A stretch of DNA of 64,000 bases, from assembly GCF_900099775.1 (NCBI RefSeq), contig NZ_FMTM01000016.1, positions 44,629 to 108,628 of the forward strand, written 5' to 3'. The position numbers and the translations under genes were made by a program. Each line of letters starts with the position of its first letter. Within the stretch, counting starts at the first letter, position 1. This document shows positions 50,301 to 58,310 of the stretch, piece after piece. This DNA comes from Rhizobium mongolense subsp. loessense. GTDB lineage: Bacteria > Pseudomonadota > Alphaproteobacteria > Rhizobiales > Rhizobiaceae. Under the pieces are notes generated by a model. That model was given only the letters and a program-made list of their open reading frames with translations, was not told the origin of the DNA and did not search any database.

Positions 50301-50565
50301 CGAAAAAGGAGAAGCCGCGAACAACCTTCGACTTCGGCACCGTCAGCATCGACGTCGTCAGCGGATAGGTCACCTGGTCCTCGACCACCTGCGGTGCTTG
50401 TCCCGGATATTCCGTATAGACGATGACCTGGATGTCGGAGAGATCGGGAATGGCGTCGAGCGGCAGGGACCGCAGCGCATAGACGCCGCCCGCAACGGCA
50501 AGCGCCGCGCCGACGAAGATCAGAACGAGATTGTGAGCGGACCAGGCGATGACGCGGGAGATCAT
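47386..50565 (-). CDS. Heavy-metal efflux RND permease (CusA/CzcA type)
   Basis: A 1059-residue inner-membrane pump of the HME-RND family, driven by protons. Twelve hydrophobic segments in two repeats are readable. The start is ISRVIAWSAHNLVLIFVGAAL. Porter domains include PGQAPQVVEDQVTYPL and GVGWVYQYALV. TM4 holds the charged motif GAMIDAAIVMIENAHKHLE (proton relay). Whether it carries Cu+/Ag+ or Zn2+/Co2+/Cd2+ is best guessed from context: the copper neighbours favour CusA. It overlaps cusB by four bases. Confidence 0.93.
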   Translation of the reverse strand: MISRVIAWSAHNLVLIFVGAALAVAGGVYALRSLPLDAIPDLSDIQVIVYTEYPGQAPQVVEDQVTYPLTTSMLTVPKSKVVRGFSFFGVSFVYVIFEDGTDPYWARSRVLEYLNAASSRLPQGVTPTLGPDATGVGWVYQYALVAKDLTLAELRSLQDWVVRFGVSKSEGVAEVASVGGFVKQYSIVVDPSRLKAQGISLNDISNAVRASNSDVGGRTIELSEFEFMVRGRGYLKGISDIENIVLKTQRGTPLRLGDVAKVELVPDERRGITELNGEGEVASGIVLQRFGANALTVIDNAKKSLTSVQSSLPGGTEIVPVYDRSTLIESAIETLKSTLIEESLVVALVTVAFLLHVRSALVAIIMLPVGILIAFIAMKILGIGANIMSLGGIAIAIGAMIDAAIVMIENAHKHLERAPPDKPRIEILVGAASEVGPALFFSLLIITVSFLPIFTLESQEGRLFGPLAFTKTFAMAAAAFLSVTLVPALMILFVRGRIVPEHKNPLNRFLIWIYRPVIAGVLKVKTLTILAAVAILAATAWPVQHIGSEFMPSLDEGTLMYMPTTLPGISVTKGAELMQTQDRIIKSFPEVESVFGKAGRALTATDPAPTEMFETIITLKPKSQWRPGVTTDSLKQEMDAALQFPGVSNAWTMPIRARIDMLSTGIRTPVGAKVYGTDLGEMETVARQIENVLKTIPGTSSAYAERVIGGYYLDIVPDRTALGRYGLTVNDVQDVISMALGSEVVTSTVEGRERYGVAIRYPRAYRSDQQSIARDVQVSLPGGGSVPLGEVADVKLARGATTIRTENGQLAVYIFVDIANRDLGGYVAEAQKAVAKSVTMPAGYSVAWSGQFEYLERAKARLMIVVPLTLALIFLLLYLNFKALTETMIVMLSLPFALVGGIWLMWWLGFNASVAVAVGFIALAGVAAETGVIMLIYLDQALKERRSVCEMEKRDFTRADLNRAIMIGAVERVRPKMMTVVAIMAGLVPILWSTGTGSEIMQRIAVPMIGGMISSTLLTLVVIPAIYGLAKGWRLPASANIPFVDVKPGSDDARSEAAE

Positions 50566-52004
50566 GGCTTCACCTCATCTATCGCCATGCCGCTCAGCGC
50601 CGAGTTTAGGTTGCTTTCGGCATCGAGCAGGAAGTTCGCCGCCACCACCACCTCATCGCCTGCTGCGATGCCTTTGGTGATCTCGGTCTGCTCCTCACCG
50701 CGAGCGCCGAGGGAGACATCCTTTGGCTCGAACTTGCCGTCACCCTTGTCGATGAAGACGACCTGCCGGTTGCCGGTATCGATGACCGCACTATTGGGCA
50801 CGACGACGACTGGCTTCTGTACGCCAGCTTCGATCTCGACGTCGGCGTACATGTTGGCCATCAGAATTCCGTCCAGGTTCGGAAGCTCGATCCTGACTTT
50901 CGTTGTCCGGGTCTCCTGCTGGATTTCGGGATAGATGAGATCGACGGTTCCTTCGAAGGTCCTGCCCGGGAGGCTCCGAAGCGTCACTGCAACGGGGGCT
51001 CCTTTTTGAATGGAAGCCAGATCGAATTCCGGCACGTCGGCGTTCACCCAGACATAAGAGGTGTCCGCAATCCGAAACAACGGATCACCCGGTTTCGCCA
51101 TCATTCCGGTTGTTGCCATGCGTTCAAGGATGACCCCATTGCGGGGGGAAACATATTCGATGCTCGTTGGCACCTGGTGCTTCTCGGCAATGCTCCGGAT
51201 CACTTCGTCCGGTACGCCCAGGTTCTTCAGTCGAAGCGCCGAACCGGCATCGCTGATGCGGAGATCACCCTTTCCCGCAGCGAATTCAGCTCCGGCGGTG
51301 GCGATCTCCTTGGAATAGAAGCTGAAGAGGCTCTCTCCCTTGCCGATGCGGTCGCCAGTTGTCACGTTTGCCACGTGATCGATGAAAGCATCGGTGCGCA
51401 TAGAGATGACGCTGATGAGCCGCTCGTCCAGGACCACCGTTCCGGGCACCCGGATTTTGCGTGAGATGCTTGCCAGTTCGGCCTTCGTCGTTTTGACACC
51501 CGTGCGCTGCAGCTTGCCGAGCGAAACCTTGACCGTCGATGCGTCGGCCTGATCGCCTTCAAAGACGGGGATGTAGTTCATTCCCATTGAATCCTTCTTC
51601 GGCACTTTGGAAGTGTCCGGAAGGCCCATCGGGTTGCGGTAATAAAGGATCCTGCGCTCCGTCGCAGCCGATCCTGTCGCCGATGTTTTCGGCTGGGTGG
51701 AGGTTTCGGCCGTTTTAATGCCCGAGGCTGTAAAGCTGATGTCTTCACTTTCGCGAACGGACACGAAATCGCGCCCGTCCGACGTTTTCTTAGGCTTGGC
51801 AGAATATTCGGGCAGCCCGTCCGGATGGCGGTAATAAATGACGGCCCCGGTCGGTTCAGGCTTGCTCGGCTGCGCTTCAGCGACGCTCATGTCGAAAAGC
51901 ATGTGGAGTTGCTGCTGGCCTACTCCCTGGGCACCAGCCAGGTACGCTCCCACGCCGACGACGGCGAGGGACGTAACGGCGGCCAGCCATGCTGCGGACT
52001 TCAC
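50562..52004 (-). CDS. RND efflux periplasmic adaptor (CusB type) with two N-terminal heavy-metal-binding repeats
   Basis: A 480-residue membrane-fusion protein. The N-terminal anchor (AAWLAAVTSLAVVGVGAYLA) is followed by two related 40-residue repeats (IYYRHPDGLPEYSAKPKK and ILYYRNPMGLPDTSKVPKK). They resemble heavy-metal-binding domains in which the usual cysteines are replaced. Then come the barrel-sandwich/lipoyl and beta-barrel parts (VPGTVVLDERLISVIS, NGVILERMATTG, VVPNSAVIDTGNRQVVF). It links the RND pump to an outer-membrane channel; no channel gene is seen here. Confidence 0.92.
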   Translation of the reverse strand: MKSAAWLAAVTSLAVVGVGAYLAGAQGVGQQQLHMLFDMSVAEAQPSKPEPTGAVIYYRHPDGLPEYSAKPKKTSDGRDFVSVRESEDISFTASGIKTAETSTQPKTSATGSAATERRILYYRNPMGLPDTSKVPKKDSMGMNYIPVFEGDQADASTVKVSLGKLQRTGVKTTKAELASISRKIRVPGTVVLDERLISVISMRTDAFIDHVANVTTGDRIGKGESLFSFYSKEIATAGAEFAAGKGDLRISDAGSALRLKNLGVPDEVIRSIAEKHQVPTSIEYVSPRNGVILERMATTGMMAKPGDPLFRIADTSYVWVNADVPEFDLASIQKGAPVAVTLRSLPGRTFEGTVDLIYPEIQQETRTTKVRIELPNLDGILMANMYADVEIEAGVQKPVVVVPNSAVIDTGNRQVVFIDKGDGKFEPKDVSLGARGEEQTEITKGIAAGDEVVVAANFLLDAESNLNSALSGMAIDEVKP

Positions 52005-52405
52005 GGGGTGGCCTTGACGACGACTTCACCTGCCACGGTTTCGCCTTCGCCCTGAACTTTCGCCCCAAGCTGGAAACGCCACCCGCCTTCCATGCTCAGA
52101 TTGGTCTTGAACTTATAGGTCCCCGCCTGTCCGGAGGGCAGTTCCTCGACAGGCGTGGTCATCGTCTCCATGCCCTCAGGAGCCATGTCCATGCGGGTGG
52201 TGAAAATAACCGCGTCAGATACGGGCTGCCCGTTTCGTTTATCAACGAGACGAACATAGACTTCGGCATCGGGTCCCTGTTTCACCTCTGCTGACACGAG
52301 CTGAAACGCGTAGTCTTGTGGGCTGGCATAGGAAAACGTCGATGAGGCCGACAAAATGACAATCGCAGCGAGGCTTCCTCGCGCAAAGTTCCTTGTGGTT
52401 TTCAT
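52001..52405 (-). CDS. FixH/YtkA-like exported protein
   Basis: A 134-residue protein with a signal peptide (SLAAIVILSASSTFSYA) and an immunoglobulin-like domain of the FixH/YtkA group (YVRLVDKRNGQPVSDAVI, FTTRMDMAPEGMETM, GWRFQLGAKVQGEGE). Its stop overlaps the cusB start. Such proteins often lie beside CusB adaptors; the role is unknown, probably copper handling in the periplasm. Confidence 0.82.
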   Translation of the reverse strand: MKTTRNFARGSLAAIVILSASSTFSYASPQDYAFQLVSAEVKQGPDAEVYVRLVDKRNGQPVSDAVIFTTRMDMAPEGMETMTTPVEELPSGQAGTYKFKTNLSMEGGWRFQLGAKVQGEGETVAGEVVVKATP

Positions 52406-52500
52406 AGTTCACATCTCTATAGGCGGGCCATGGCCTCGCCAAAAAACAGGTAGCCGCACTCGCGCTCACGCAAGCAGCGACGGTCAAAAGGGGATGAGAA

Positions 52501-52890
52501 CTATACGCGGGGTGGTCGTGCCGGAGGTTCCACCACGGCAGATGCCAAACTCGCGTCATGACTGACTAGGAAGGGCGGCGCTCCCGGATAAGAAACCGAC
52601 AGGCTGGCGGCGTCTGAGGCTGGGACAAGGAGCATGGACGCGCAGATGAGCGCCAACGGGCAATTCTTCGAGCAGTTTATGGGGGGCTGCTTCTCGTCCG
52701 GACAGCAGGGCATCTCCTCGGTCGTGGAAGCGGTATCCGCAGACGCCATCTGCATGTCCATGCCTGCCATCGCGGCAGGTCCTGACGAAGCCATCGCGCT
52801 TTCCGCCACGCCCATACTCACCGGGCCAAGAATGACCCCGAGCATTGCAAGGACGCAAAGCAGGCGTTGAATGGCGGCGACGAACTTCAT
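52501..52890 (-). CDS. Cys/Met-rich exported protein of the copper cluster
   Basis: A 129-residue protein, likely start ATG 52890 (weak ribosome site). It has a signal-like N-terminus (LLCVLAMLGVILGPVSMGVA), then Met/Ala-rich sequence (GMDMQMASADTA), a cysteine cluster (EMPCCPDEK, INCSKNCPLALIC) and a second hydrophobic part. It resembles uncharacterised DUF2946-like proteins found near copper genes; this is pattern-level only. Copper binding is likely. Confidence 0.65.
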   Translation of the reverse strand: MKFVAAIQRLLCVLAMLGVILGPVSMGVAESAMASSGPAAMAGMDMQMASADTASTTEEMPCCPDEKQPPINCSKNCPLALICASMLLVPASDAASLSVSYPGAPPFLVSHDASLASAVVEPPARPPRV

Positions 52891-52946
52891 CCCACTATAC
52901 TCGCATGCCACCTTGGCCGAAGAAAGCGAGCTCACGAAAATTTGTG

Positions 52947-53468
52947 CTATTTCCGATATCCGCGAAGCTCATTGTATTTGGCAATCTGCTCTGGCGTCAT
53001 GATCGCCGTTACCTCCAGATGCGCTGAAAGATGAATCATTCGCAGGCGTGAGCGGCTTTCCTCAGCGTTGTCGATCAGGGCCGATAGTTGGCTATCCGCA
53101 ACTGACCTTTTCTTGAAGATGGCATCAAGCTCGCGCTCGGCCGCCACGAACGTCTGCGCTTCCTGTATCGCGCGACGTTGCATGTCATCGAAAATCGACT
53201 GAACGCGCCCCACCTGTTCCTCCGTCAGCCCAACCTCATCTTTCATCGAAAGCAGGTGTGATGGGCCGGGATATCCATTCAGCTCAGCAGATTTCGCAAA
53301 ACCCCAACCGCCGCCACGCATCAGCTCGTCAATGTCAGCTTCGGAAAGGGATTTGATCTGCCGTCCGGTTTCTTCGGTGTATGGCGACGTCGTGTGGTGC
53401 TGGTGTTGTTCAAACGCGAAGGCGGGACTGGATAGCAGGACGACAGCGATAGCTGAAACAAACTTCAT
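52947..53468 (-). CDS. CpxP/Spy-like periplasmic protein (LTxxQ)
   Basis: A 173-residue periplasmic protein. A signal peptide (KFVSAIAVVLLSSPAFA) is followed by the His-rich start FEQHQHHTTS. Two LTxxQ-type motifs are present: VGLTEEQVGRVQSIFDDM and IMTPEQIAKYNEL. The family forms hooked helical dimers acting as chaperones or metal-stress sensors. It is divergent from the small Crp/Fnr regulator, which may control it. Confidence 0.85.
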   Translation of the reverse strand: MKFVSAIAVVLLSSPAFAFEQHQHHTTSPYTEETGRQIKSLSEADIDELMRGGGWGFAKSAELNGYPGPSHLLSMKDEVGLTEEQVGRVQSIFDDMQRRAIQEAQTFVAAERELDAIFKKRSVADSQLSALIDNAEESRSRLRMIHLSAHLEVTAIMTPEQIAKYNELRGYRK

Positions 53469-53518
53469 GGGGGTTCCTCAGGTGGACGCCCCACTCTTGC
53501 CCGCTTTCGCTGACTGCG

Positions 53519-53536
53519 ACATGATCGCTATCATGT
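53519..53536 (+). promoter_or_regulatory. Perfect palindrome over the start of the Crp/Fnr gene
   Basis: ACATGAT-CGCT-ATCATGT, 7-bp arms with a 4-base spacer and a TGAT-N4-ATCA core, the shape of a Crp/Fnr operator. It overlaps both candidate start codons, so autorepression is plausible. Confidence 0.5.
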
Positions 53537-54087
53537 CCAATCCATTTAGCGACCTATTTCTTCGACTGTCGACGGGTAAAGGAGACTTTGCCGCCGGTCA
53601 GCGCATCTTCAATCAAGGTGACGCGATCACATGGCTGTATCTGGTGCGGGCCGGTGCAATCCATCTTGTTCGATATCAAGCTGATGGAAACGTCGCGGTG
53701 CTTCAGCGGGCTTCGCCAGGAATGGTCCTCGCAGAAGCTTCCGTGTTCTCGTCCCGGTATCATTGTGATGCCGTCGCCGTAACGAATTCGGAGGCGCTGA
53801 TCATTCCCGTCAATTCAGTCAGAAGGCTCCTGCGGAGTGATCACGTATTCGCAGAAACCTGGGCTTCCTATCTGTCACATCAGCTGCAGCAGGCACGAAA
53901 GCGTGCGGAGATCGCCAGCCTCAAAACTGTGGCGGCACGTCTAAGCGCATGGCTTGCGTGGAATGATGGGTTGCTGCCATCAAAGGGCGAATGGAAAAAC
54001 CTCGCTGACGAGATCGGAGTCTCGCCGGAAGCGCTCTATCGAGAGCTGGCAAAACGCGGCAAGTCTTTTTCGCACAAGACTTCTTGA
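53521..54087 (+). CDS. Small Crp/Fnr-family transcription regulator
   Basis: A 188-residue (or 184 from ATG 53533) regulator. The cNMP-binding-like domain (about 20-125) has AAGQRIFNQGDAITWLYLV and ASPGMVLAEASVF. A short winged helix follows (WKNLADEIGVSPEALYRELAKRG), unlike the E-x-x-S-R helix of the FixK-like protein. So it reads a different site. Set between the CpxP-like gene and copZ in a copper island, it probably controls one or both. Its stop overlaps the -35 of the copZ promoter. No metal-binding cysteine cluster is visible. Confidence 0.8.
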   Translation: MIAIMSNPFSDLFLRLSTGKGDFAAGQRIFNQGDAITWLYLVRAGAIHLVRYQADGNVAVLQRASPGMVLAEASVFSSRYHCDAVAVTNSEALIIPVNSVRRLLRSDHVFAETWASYLSHQLQQARKRAEIASLKTVAARLSAWLAWNDGLLPSKGEWKNLADEIGVSPEALYRELAKRGKSFSHKTS

Positions 54088-54106
54088 CCTTCCCATAGTG
54101 GGAAGC
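54084..54106 (+). promoter_or_regulatory. CueR-type promoter/operator for copZ
   Basis: -35 TTGACC at 54084, then the dyad CCTTCCCA-TAG-TGGGAAGC (one mismatch) inside the long spacer, as in CueR/HmrR-activated promoters. It lies 37 bases before the copZ start. Confidence 0.7.
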
Positions 54107-54142
54107 CCCACATGTGAATGGTCACAAATTACGGAGACCACC

Positions 54143-54346
54143 ATGTACGAGTTCGACATTCAGAATATGACCTGTGGCCATTGCGCGAGCACAGTCGAAA
54201 AAGCAATCAAAGCAGCCGACCCGGAAGCGTCCGCTACCATCGATCTTACGGCCAGGACTGCCAGGGTGCAGAGCAAGCTCGAACCGGCGGCCATCAATGC
54301 TGCCATCGAAAAAGCGGGCTATCCGTCTAGCTTCAAGCACATTTGA
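54143..54346 (+). CDS. copZ: CopZ-like copper chaperone (HMA domain)
   Basis: A 67-residue heavy-metal-associated domain. The metal motif is NMTCGHCAST (M-x-C-x-x-C). It starts ATG 54143 behind ACGGAG. It delivers Cu+ to CopA in the cytoplasm. A CueR-type promoter lies directly upstream. Confidence 0.93.
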   Translation: MYEFDIQNMTCGHCASTVEKAIKAADPEASATIDLTARTARVQSKLEPAAINAAIEKAGYPSSFKHI

Positions 54347-54391
54347 TTTCCGTAGCGGGCCGCCAAGTTAAACAGATGGCTCCATCTACTG

Positions 54392-55066
54392 TCACCGGGG
54401 CAACTCATAGGTCTGCGGCGACCGTCGATATGCCTCTTCACAACGCGGCGAACAAAACCACGGCCCCTGCGGGGCGGCCCGCCTATAGGCTGAATAAGGT
54501 GCATGCATCTTGCACACCGGATCGACCCAGGCCGGATCAGCCGACGGAGCAAGCTCGATCTCATAAAGAGGGGCTTCCCCGGCTACCGATCTAAGCGCCA
54601 CCATTCCGAGGTCTCGCACCAGGATGCCTCTGGCGATAGCCGCCTCGGCAATAGGTTGAGTGGCAAGCAGTTGACCAGGCGATGCAAGCGCGGCGATTCG
54701 TGCTGCAATGTTGACGGTCGATCCAAAGAGATCGCCTGCTCTGCGGATGACCGGCCCATGGTTCAGCCCCGTCCGAGTGAGCGGTAGCCGTGGCTCCTTG
54801 CGGCATGTCTGCAACAACGTTCCGAGTACCTGGATCGCTGTATCGGGCTCAGGAAATGAGAGCATTGCCTCATCACCGATCCATTTGATCGGAGGCTCAT
54901 AGCCGCTGAGGGCGTCGCGGACCATGCTCTCGAATACCTCAAGCACGTCAAGCGCGGCTGCGTCTCCATAAACATCCGCAATCGCGCTGAACCCCGCGAT
55001 ATCTATGAACGCAACGGTGGCCGGTGCTTTATCCAAAATCTCTCGCTGCCTCACATCTCTCTCCAT
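54392..55066 (-). CDS. Class III adenylate/guanylate cyclase fused to a C-terminal YHS metal-binding domain
   Basis: A 224-residue soluble protein. Residues 15-160 are a class III cyclase: ATVAFIDIAGFSAIAD (first metal Asp), KWIGDEAMLSF (second metal Asp) and FGSTVNIAARIAA. The C-terminal 50 residues are a YHS domain: WVDPVCKMHAPYSAYRR, with its cysteine, and GPWFCSPRCEEAYRRSP, the usual heavy-metal-binding cysteine pair. The union suggests metal-gated cAMP/cGMP production, possibly read by the Crp/Fnr protein at 53521. It lies between copZ and copA on the opposite strand. Activity is not proven. Confidence 0.85.
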   Translation of the reverse strand: MERDVRQREILDKAPATVAFIDIAGFSAIADVYGDAAALDVLEVFESMVRDALSGYEPPIKWIGDEAMLSFPEPDTAIQVLGTLLQTCRKEPRLPLTRTGLNHGPVIRRAGDLFGSTVNIAARIAALASPGQLLATQPIAEAAIARGILVRDLGMVALRSVAGEAPLYEIELAPSADPAWVDPVCKMHAPYSAYRRAAPQGPWFCSPRCEEAYRRSPQTYELPR

Positions 55067-55155
55067 GGCCCGAAGATTTGATCGCTAGCAACGCCGCATT
55101 CTCGCCCGCGTTCGCTTCCTAAGCAACTTCTGAAACTCATCGCCAACAAGAGCCC

Positions 55156-55186
55156 TTGACCTTCCCATGATGGGAAGGATTACTTA
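55156..55186 (+). promoter_or_regulatory. CueR-type promoter/operator for copA
   Basis: -35 TTGACC at 55156, then a 19-base spacer holding the perfect dyad CCTTCCCA-TGA-TGGGAAGG (55160-55178). It lies 29 bases before the copA start. Confidence 0.8.
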
Positions 55187-55214
55187 TGTATGCAGTTCAA
55201 TGAGGGATCGTCCC

Positions 55215-57695
55215 ATGACTGCCATATTACAGATCGAAAAATCGACCGCGCTGTCCATCCCGACGGAGTTCGGGATCGAAGGAATGTCCTGTGCGTCGTG
55301 CGTCGTGCGGGTCGAGAAAGCCATCAAATCTGTTCCCGGCGTCAATGCCGCGTCAGTCAACCTTGCGACAGAGCGAGCAACGGTAACTTTCAACGATGCG
55401 GTCGATACCGCTGCCGTCATGCAGGCCATCGAGGGTGCCGGCTATGAAGCAAGGATCGAAACGCAGGAATTTCTCGTCGAGGGTATGACCTGCGCGTCTT
55501 GCGTCTCGCGCGTCGAGCGTGCCCTCAAGGCGGTTCCTGGTGTCACGGATGCCAACGTCAATCTTGCGACGGAGAAGGCGACAATCCGCTATGTCTCAGG
55601 CGCAACGACCTCAGCGGCACTCTCCGCAGCCATCCGCAACGCGGGTTACGAGACCAAAACCACTGTCAATGTTGCCACTGAGGATCAAGAAGACAGGCGC
55701 GACGTTGAAATTCGGTCGCTTGCTCGACAGCTTCTTCTCTCCGCCGTTCTGACTTTGCCACTCTTCGTAGTGGCGATGGGATCGCACTTCATTCTTGGTG
55801 TCCATGAGTTCGTGATGGACACCATCGGCATGCGTGAGAGCCTGTACCTCCAGTTCGCACTGGCAACCATTGTCCTCTTTGGCCCAGGGCTTCGTTTCTT
55901 CCGCAAGGGTGTACCAAACCTACTGCGTTGGACACCTGACATGAATTCGCTCGTGGTTCTCGGGACAACGGCGGCGTGGGCCTATTCGGTCGTCGCCACC
56001 TTTCTTCCGAGCGCCCTGCCCGCCGGTACCGTCAACGTCTATTATGAGGCAGCAGCTGTCATCATCACGCTGATCCTCCTGGGTCGGTACCTTGAGGCTC
56101 GGGCGAAAGGCAAAACCAGCCAGGCAATCAAGAGGTTGCTCGGCCTTCAGGCCAAGACTGCCTTTGTCGATCATGGTGGTGAATTCGTGGAAATACAGAT
56201 CAGCGACGTGGTCGTTGGCGACGTTATTCGAATTCGTCCGGGCGAAAAAGTGCCGGTCGATGGCACCGTAGTATCGGGTGAATCCTACGTCGACGAAGCC
56301 ATGATTACGGGTGAGCCGGTACCGGTCCTTAAGTCGGTCGACAGCGAAGTTGTCGGCGGCACCATCAACAAGACCGGTTCCTTTACGTTCCGCGCAACGA
56401 AAGTCGGTAGCGACACTTTGCTCGCGCAGATCATCAAGATGGTCGAGGCAGCGCAGGGCTCGAAACTGCCGATCCAGGCGCTGGTTGACAAGGTCACCGG
56501 CTGGTTTGTACCTGCTGTGATCGTCGCGGCTCTCCTGACGTTCGGCGCTTGGATGCTCTTTGGCCCGTCACCGGCTTTGAGCTTTGCGCTGGTCAATGCA
56601 GTAGCGGTCCTGATCATTGCCTGCCCCTGCGCCATGGGCCTCGCGACGCCAACCTCGATCATGGTCGGTACCGGACGTGCGGCCGAACTGGGCATCCTGT
56701 TCCGCAAGGGCGAAGCCTTACAGAGCCTGCGGGATACACAGATCGTCGCAGTCGATAAAACGGGTACACTGACCAAGGGCAAGCCCGAACTCACCGACTT
56801 CCAGGTGTTGCCAGGCTATAGCCGTGATGATGTGCTCTCTTGGGTCGCCAGCCTTGAAACCCTCTCGGAGCATCCGATTGCGGAAGCTATCGTTGCCGCA
56901 GGAAAGGTGAGTGGGCTTCCGAAGTTGGAAGTCTCGGGTTTCGAGGCAGCGCCGGGCTTCGGCGTGAGCGGTATCGTTGCCGGGCATACAATTCTCGTCG
57001 GTGCTGACCGAGCGCTGGCCCGCGAAGGCATTGAAGTCACAGCCTTCGCCAGCCTCGCGAGCGATCTTGGTCGCGAAGGAAAGTCGCCCCTTTACGCAGC
57101 TGTCGACGGACAGCTGGCAGCCATCATTGCGGTGTCCGATCCGATAAAGGAAACGACGCCAGCAGCAATCCAAGCACTACACGCTCAAGGCCTGAAGATT
57201 GCGATGATTACCGGCGACAATCGCCGCACGGCAGAGGCAATTGCCGCGCAATTGGGTATTGATCACGTTGTCGCGGAGGTTCTTCCGGACGGCAAAGTCG
57301 AGGCCGTTAAACAGCTTCGCAAAAACGGCCAGAAGGTTGCGTTCATCGGCGATGGCATCAACGACGCCCCGGCTCTATCTGAGGCTGATGTCGGTCTGGC
57401 CGTCGGTACCGGTACCGACATCGCCATCGAAAGCGCGGATGTCGTGCTGATATCAGGCGATCTGACAGGCGTGGCTCGCGCCATTGGACTCAGCCGGGCG
57501 ACGATCAAGAACATCAAGCAGAACCTGTTCTGGGCCTTCGCCTACAATGTCAGCTTGGTGCCGGTCGCAGCAGGTGTCCTGTATCCCGTAAATGGCACCT
57601 TGCTTTCGCCAGTATTTGCGGCTGGCGCAATGGCAATGTCCAGCGTCTTCGTCCTGGGCAACGCGCTTCGTTTGCGTCGTTACCAAGCCAACTGA
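55215..57695 (+). CDS. copA: Copper-exporting P1B-ATPase CopA
   Basis: An 826-residue Cu+ pump of the inner membrane. ATG 55215 follows GAGGGA. Two N-terminal HMA domains carry GMSCASCVVRVEKAI and GMTCASCVSRVERAL. Eight membrane helices follow, with the metal motif ACPCAMGLATP. Phosphorylation site DKTGTLTKG and hinge IGDGINDAPALSEADVGLAVG complete it. It should export Cu+ (or Ag+) to the periplasm, receiving it from CopZ. It starts a probable operon with cueR, 56 bases downstream. Confidence 0.97.
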   Translation: MTAILQIEKSTALSIPTEFGIEGMSCASCVVRVEKAIKSVPGVNAASVNLATERATVTFNDAVDTAAVMQAIEGAGYEARIETQEFLVEGMTCASCVSRVERALKAVPGVTDANVNLATEKATIRYVSGATTSAALSAAIRNAGYETKTTVNVATEDQEDRRDVEIRSLARQLLLSAVLTLPLFVVAMGSHFILGVHEFVMDTIGMRESLYLQFALATIVLFGPGLRFFRKGVPNLLRWTPDMNSLVVLGTTAAWAYSVVATFLPSALPAGTVNVYYEAAAVIITLILLGRYLEARAKGKTSQAIKRLLGLQAKTAFVDHGGEFVEIQISDVVVGDVIRIRPGEKVPVDGTVVSGESYVDEAMITGEPVPVLKSVDSEVVGGTINKTGSFTFRATKVGSDTLLAQIIKMVEAAQGSKLPIQALVDKVTGWFVPAVIVAALLTFGAWMLFGPSPALSFALVNAVAVLIIACPCAMGLATPTSIMVGTGRAAELGILFRKGEALQSLRDTQIVAVDKTGTLTKGKPELTDFQVLPGYSRDDVLSWVASLETLSEHPIAEAIVAAGKVSGLPKLEVSGFEAAPGFGVSGIVAGHTILVGADRALAREGIEVTAFASLASDLGREGKSPLYAAVDGQLAAIIAVSDPIKETTPAAIQALHAQGLKIAMITGDNRRTAEAIAAQLGIDHVVAEVLPDGKVEAVKQLRKNGQKVAFIGDGINDAPALSEADVGLAVGTGTDIAIESADVVLISGDLTGVARAIGLSRATIKNIKQNLFWAFAYNVSLVPVAAGVLYPVNGTLLSPVFAAGAMAMSSVFVLGNALRLRRYQAN

Positions 57696-57751
57696 TAGCA
57701 GAGCTGCATCGCGGATTCCCGATGCAGTTCCCTCGCATGAAGGAAAATACG

Positions 57752-58219
57752 ATGAACATCGGACAAGCAGCGAAAGCCAGCGACGTCTCGGCGAAAATGA
57801 TCCGGTACTACGAGAAAATCAAGTTGATCACCCCCGCGCATCGCACAGAATCGAGTTACCGGACCTACACTGAGAACGACATTCATACACTCCGCTTCGT
57901 TCGCCGAGCACGCGATCTCGGGTTTTCCGTTGAACAGATGAAAGCCTTGCTCGCGCTGTGGCGAGACCGGTTACGCGCGAGCGCAGACGTAAAGAGCATC
58001 GCACTTGAGCATATTGCTGAACTAGAGCGCAAGGCTGCCGCGATCAAAGCGATGACCGAAACGCTTAAACATCTTGCAAATCATTGCCATGGAGATGACC
58101 GGCCAGACTGCCCGATCATCGAGGAGTTCGCGAACTCAGGCCAAAGAGAAGATGATCTGCCTGCCATCAATGCTCGTTTTGGAATGAACGGCTTGAGGAC
58201 AAAGCAGTCCTCGCCCTGA
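57752..58219 (+). CDS. cueR: CueR/HmrR copper-responsive MerR-family regulator
   Basis: A 155-residue MerR regulator. The N-terminal helix-turn-helix is NIGQAAKASDVSAKMIRYYEK; a coiled coil follows. The metal loop has Cys112 and Cys120 (CHGDDRPDC), the same numbering and spacing as E. coli CueR, so Cu+ binding is expected. It should activate the CueR-type promoters at 54084, 55156 and 62534. It follows copA closely and so is probably autoregulated. Confidence 0.95.
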   Translation: MNIGQAAKASDVSAKMIRYYEKIKLITPAHRTESSYRTYTENDIHTLRFVRRARDLGFSVEQMKALLALWRDRLRASADVKSIALEHIAELERKAAAIKAMTETLKHLANHCHGDDRPDCPIIEEFANSGQREDDLPAINARFGMNGLRTKQSSP

Positions 58220-58227
58220 AAACGTTT

Positions 58228-58261
58228 CATATTAAAGGTTGTCGACAGAACCTTTAATATG
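58228..58261. repeat. Perfect 13-bp inverted repeat after cueR
   Basis: Arms CATATTAAAGGTT (58228-58240) and AACCTTTAATATG (58249-58261) flank GTCGACAG. AT-rich arms and no T-run make it an atypical terminator; it could be an operator. Confidence 0.7.
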
Positions 58262-58310
58262 GCTCGCCGTTGTTGCGTCGTATGAAAGGTTAGGTCGGCT
58301 GCCGTTGCCG

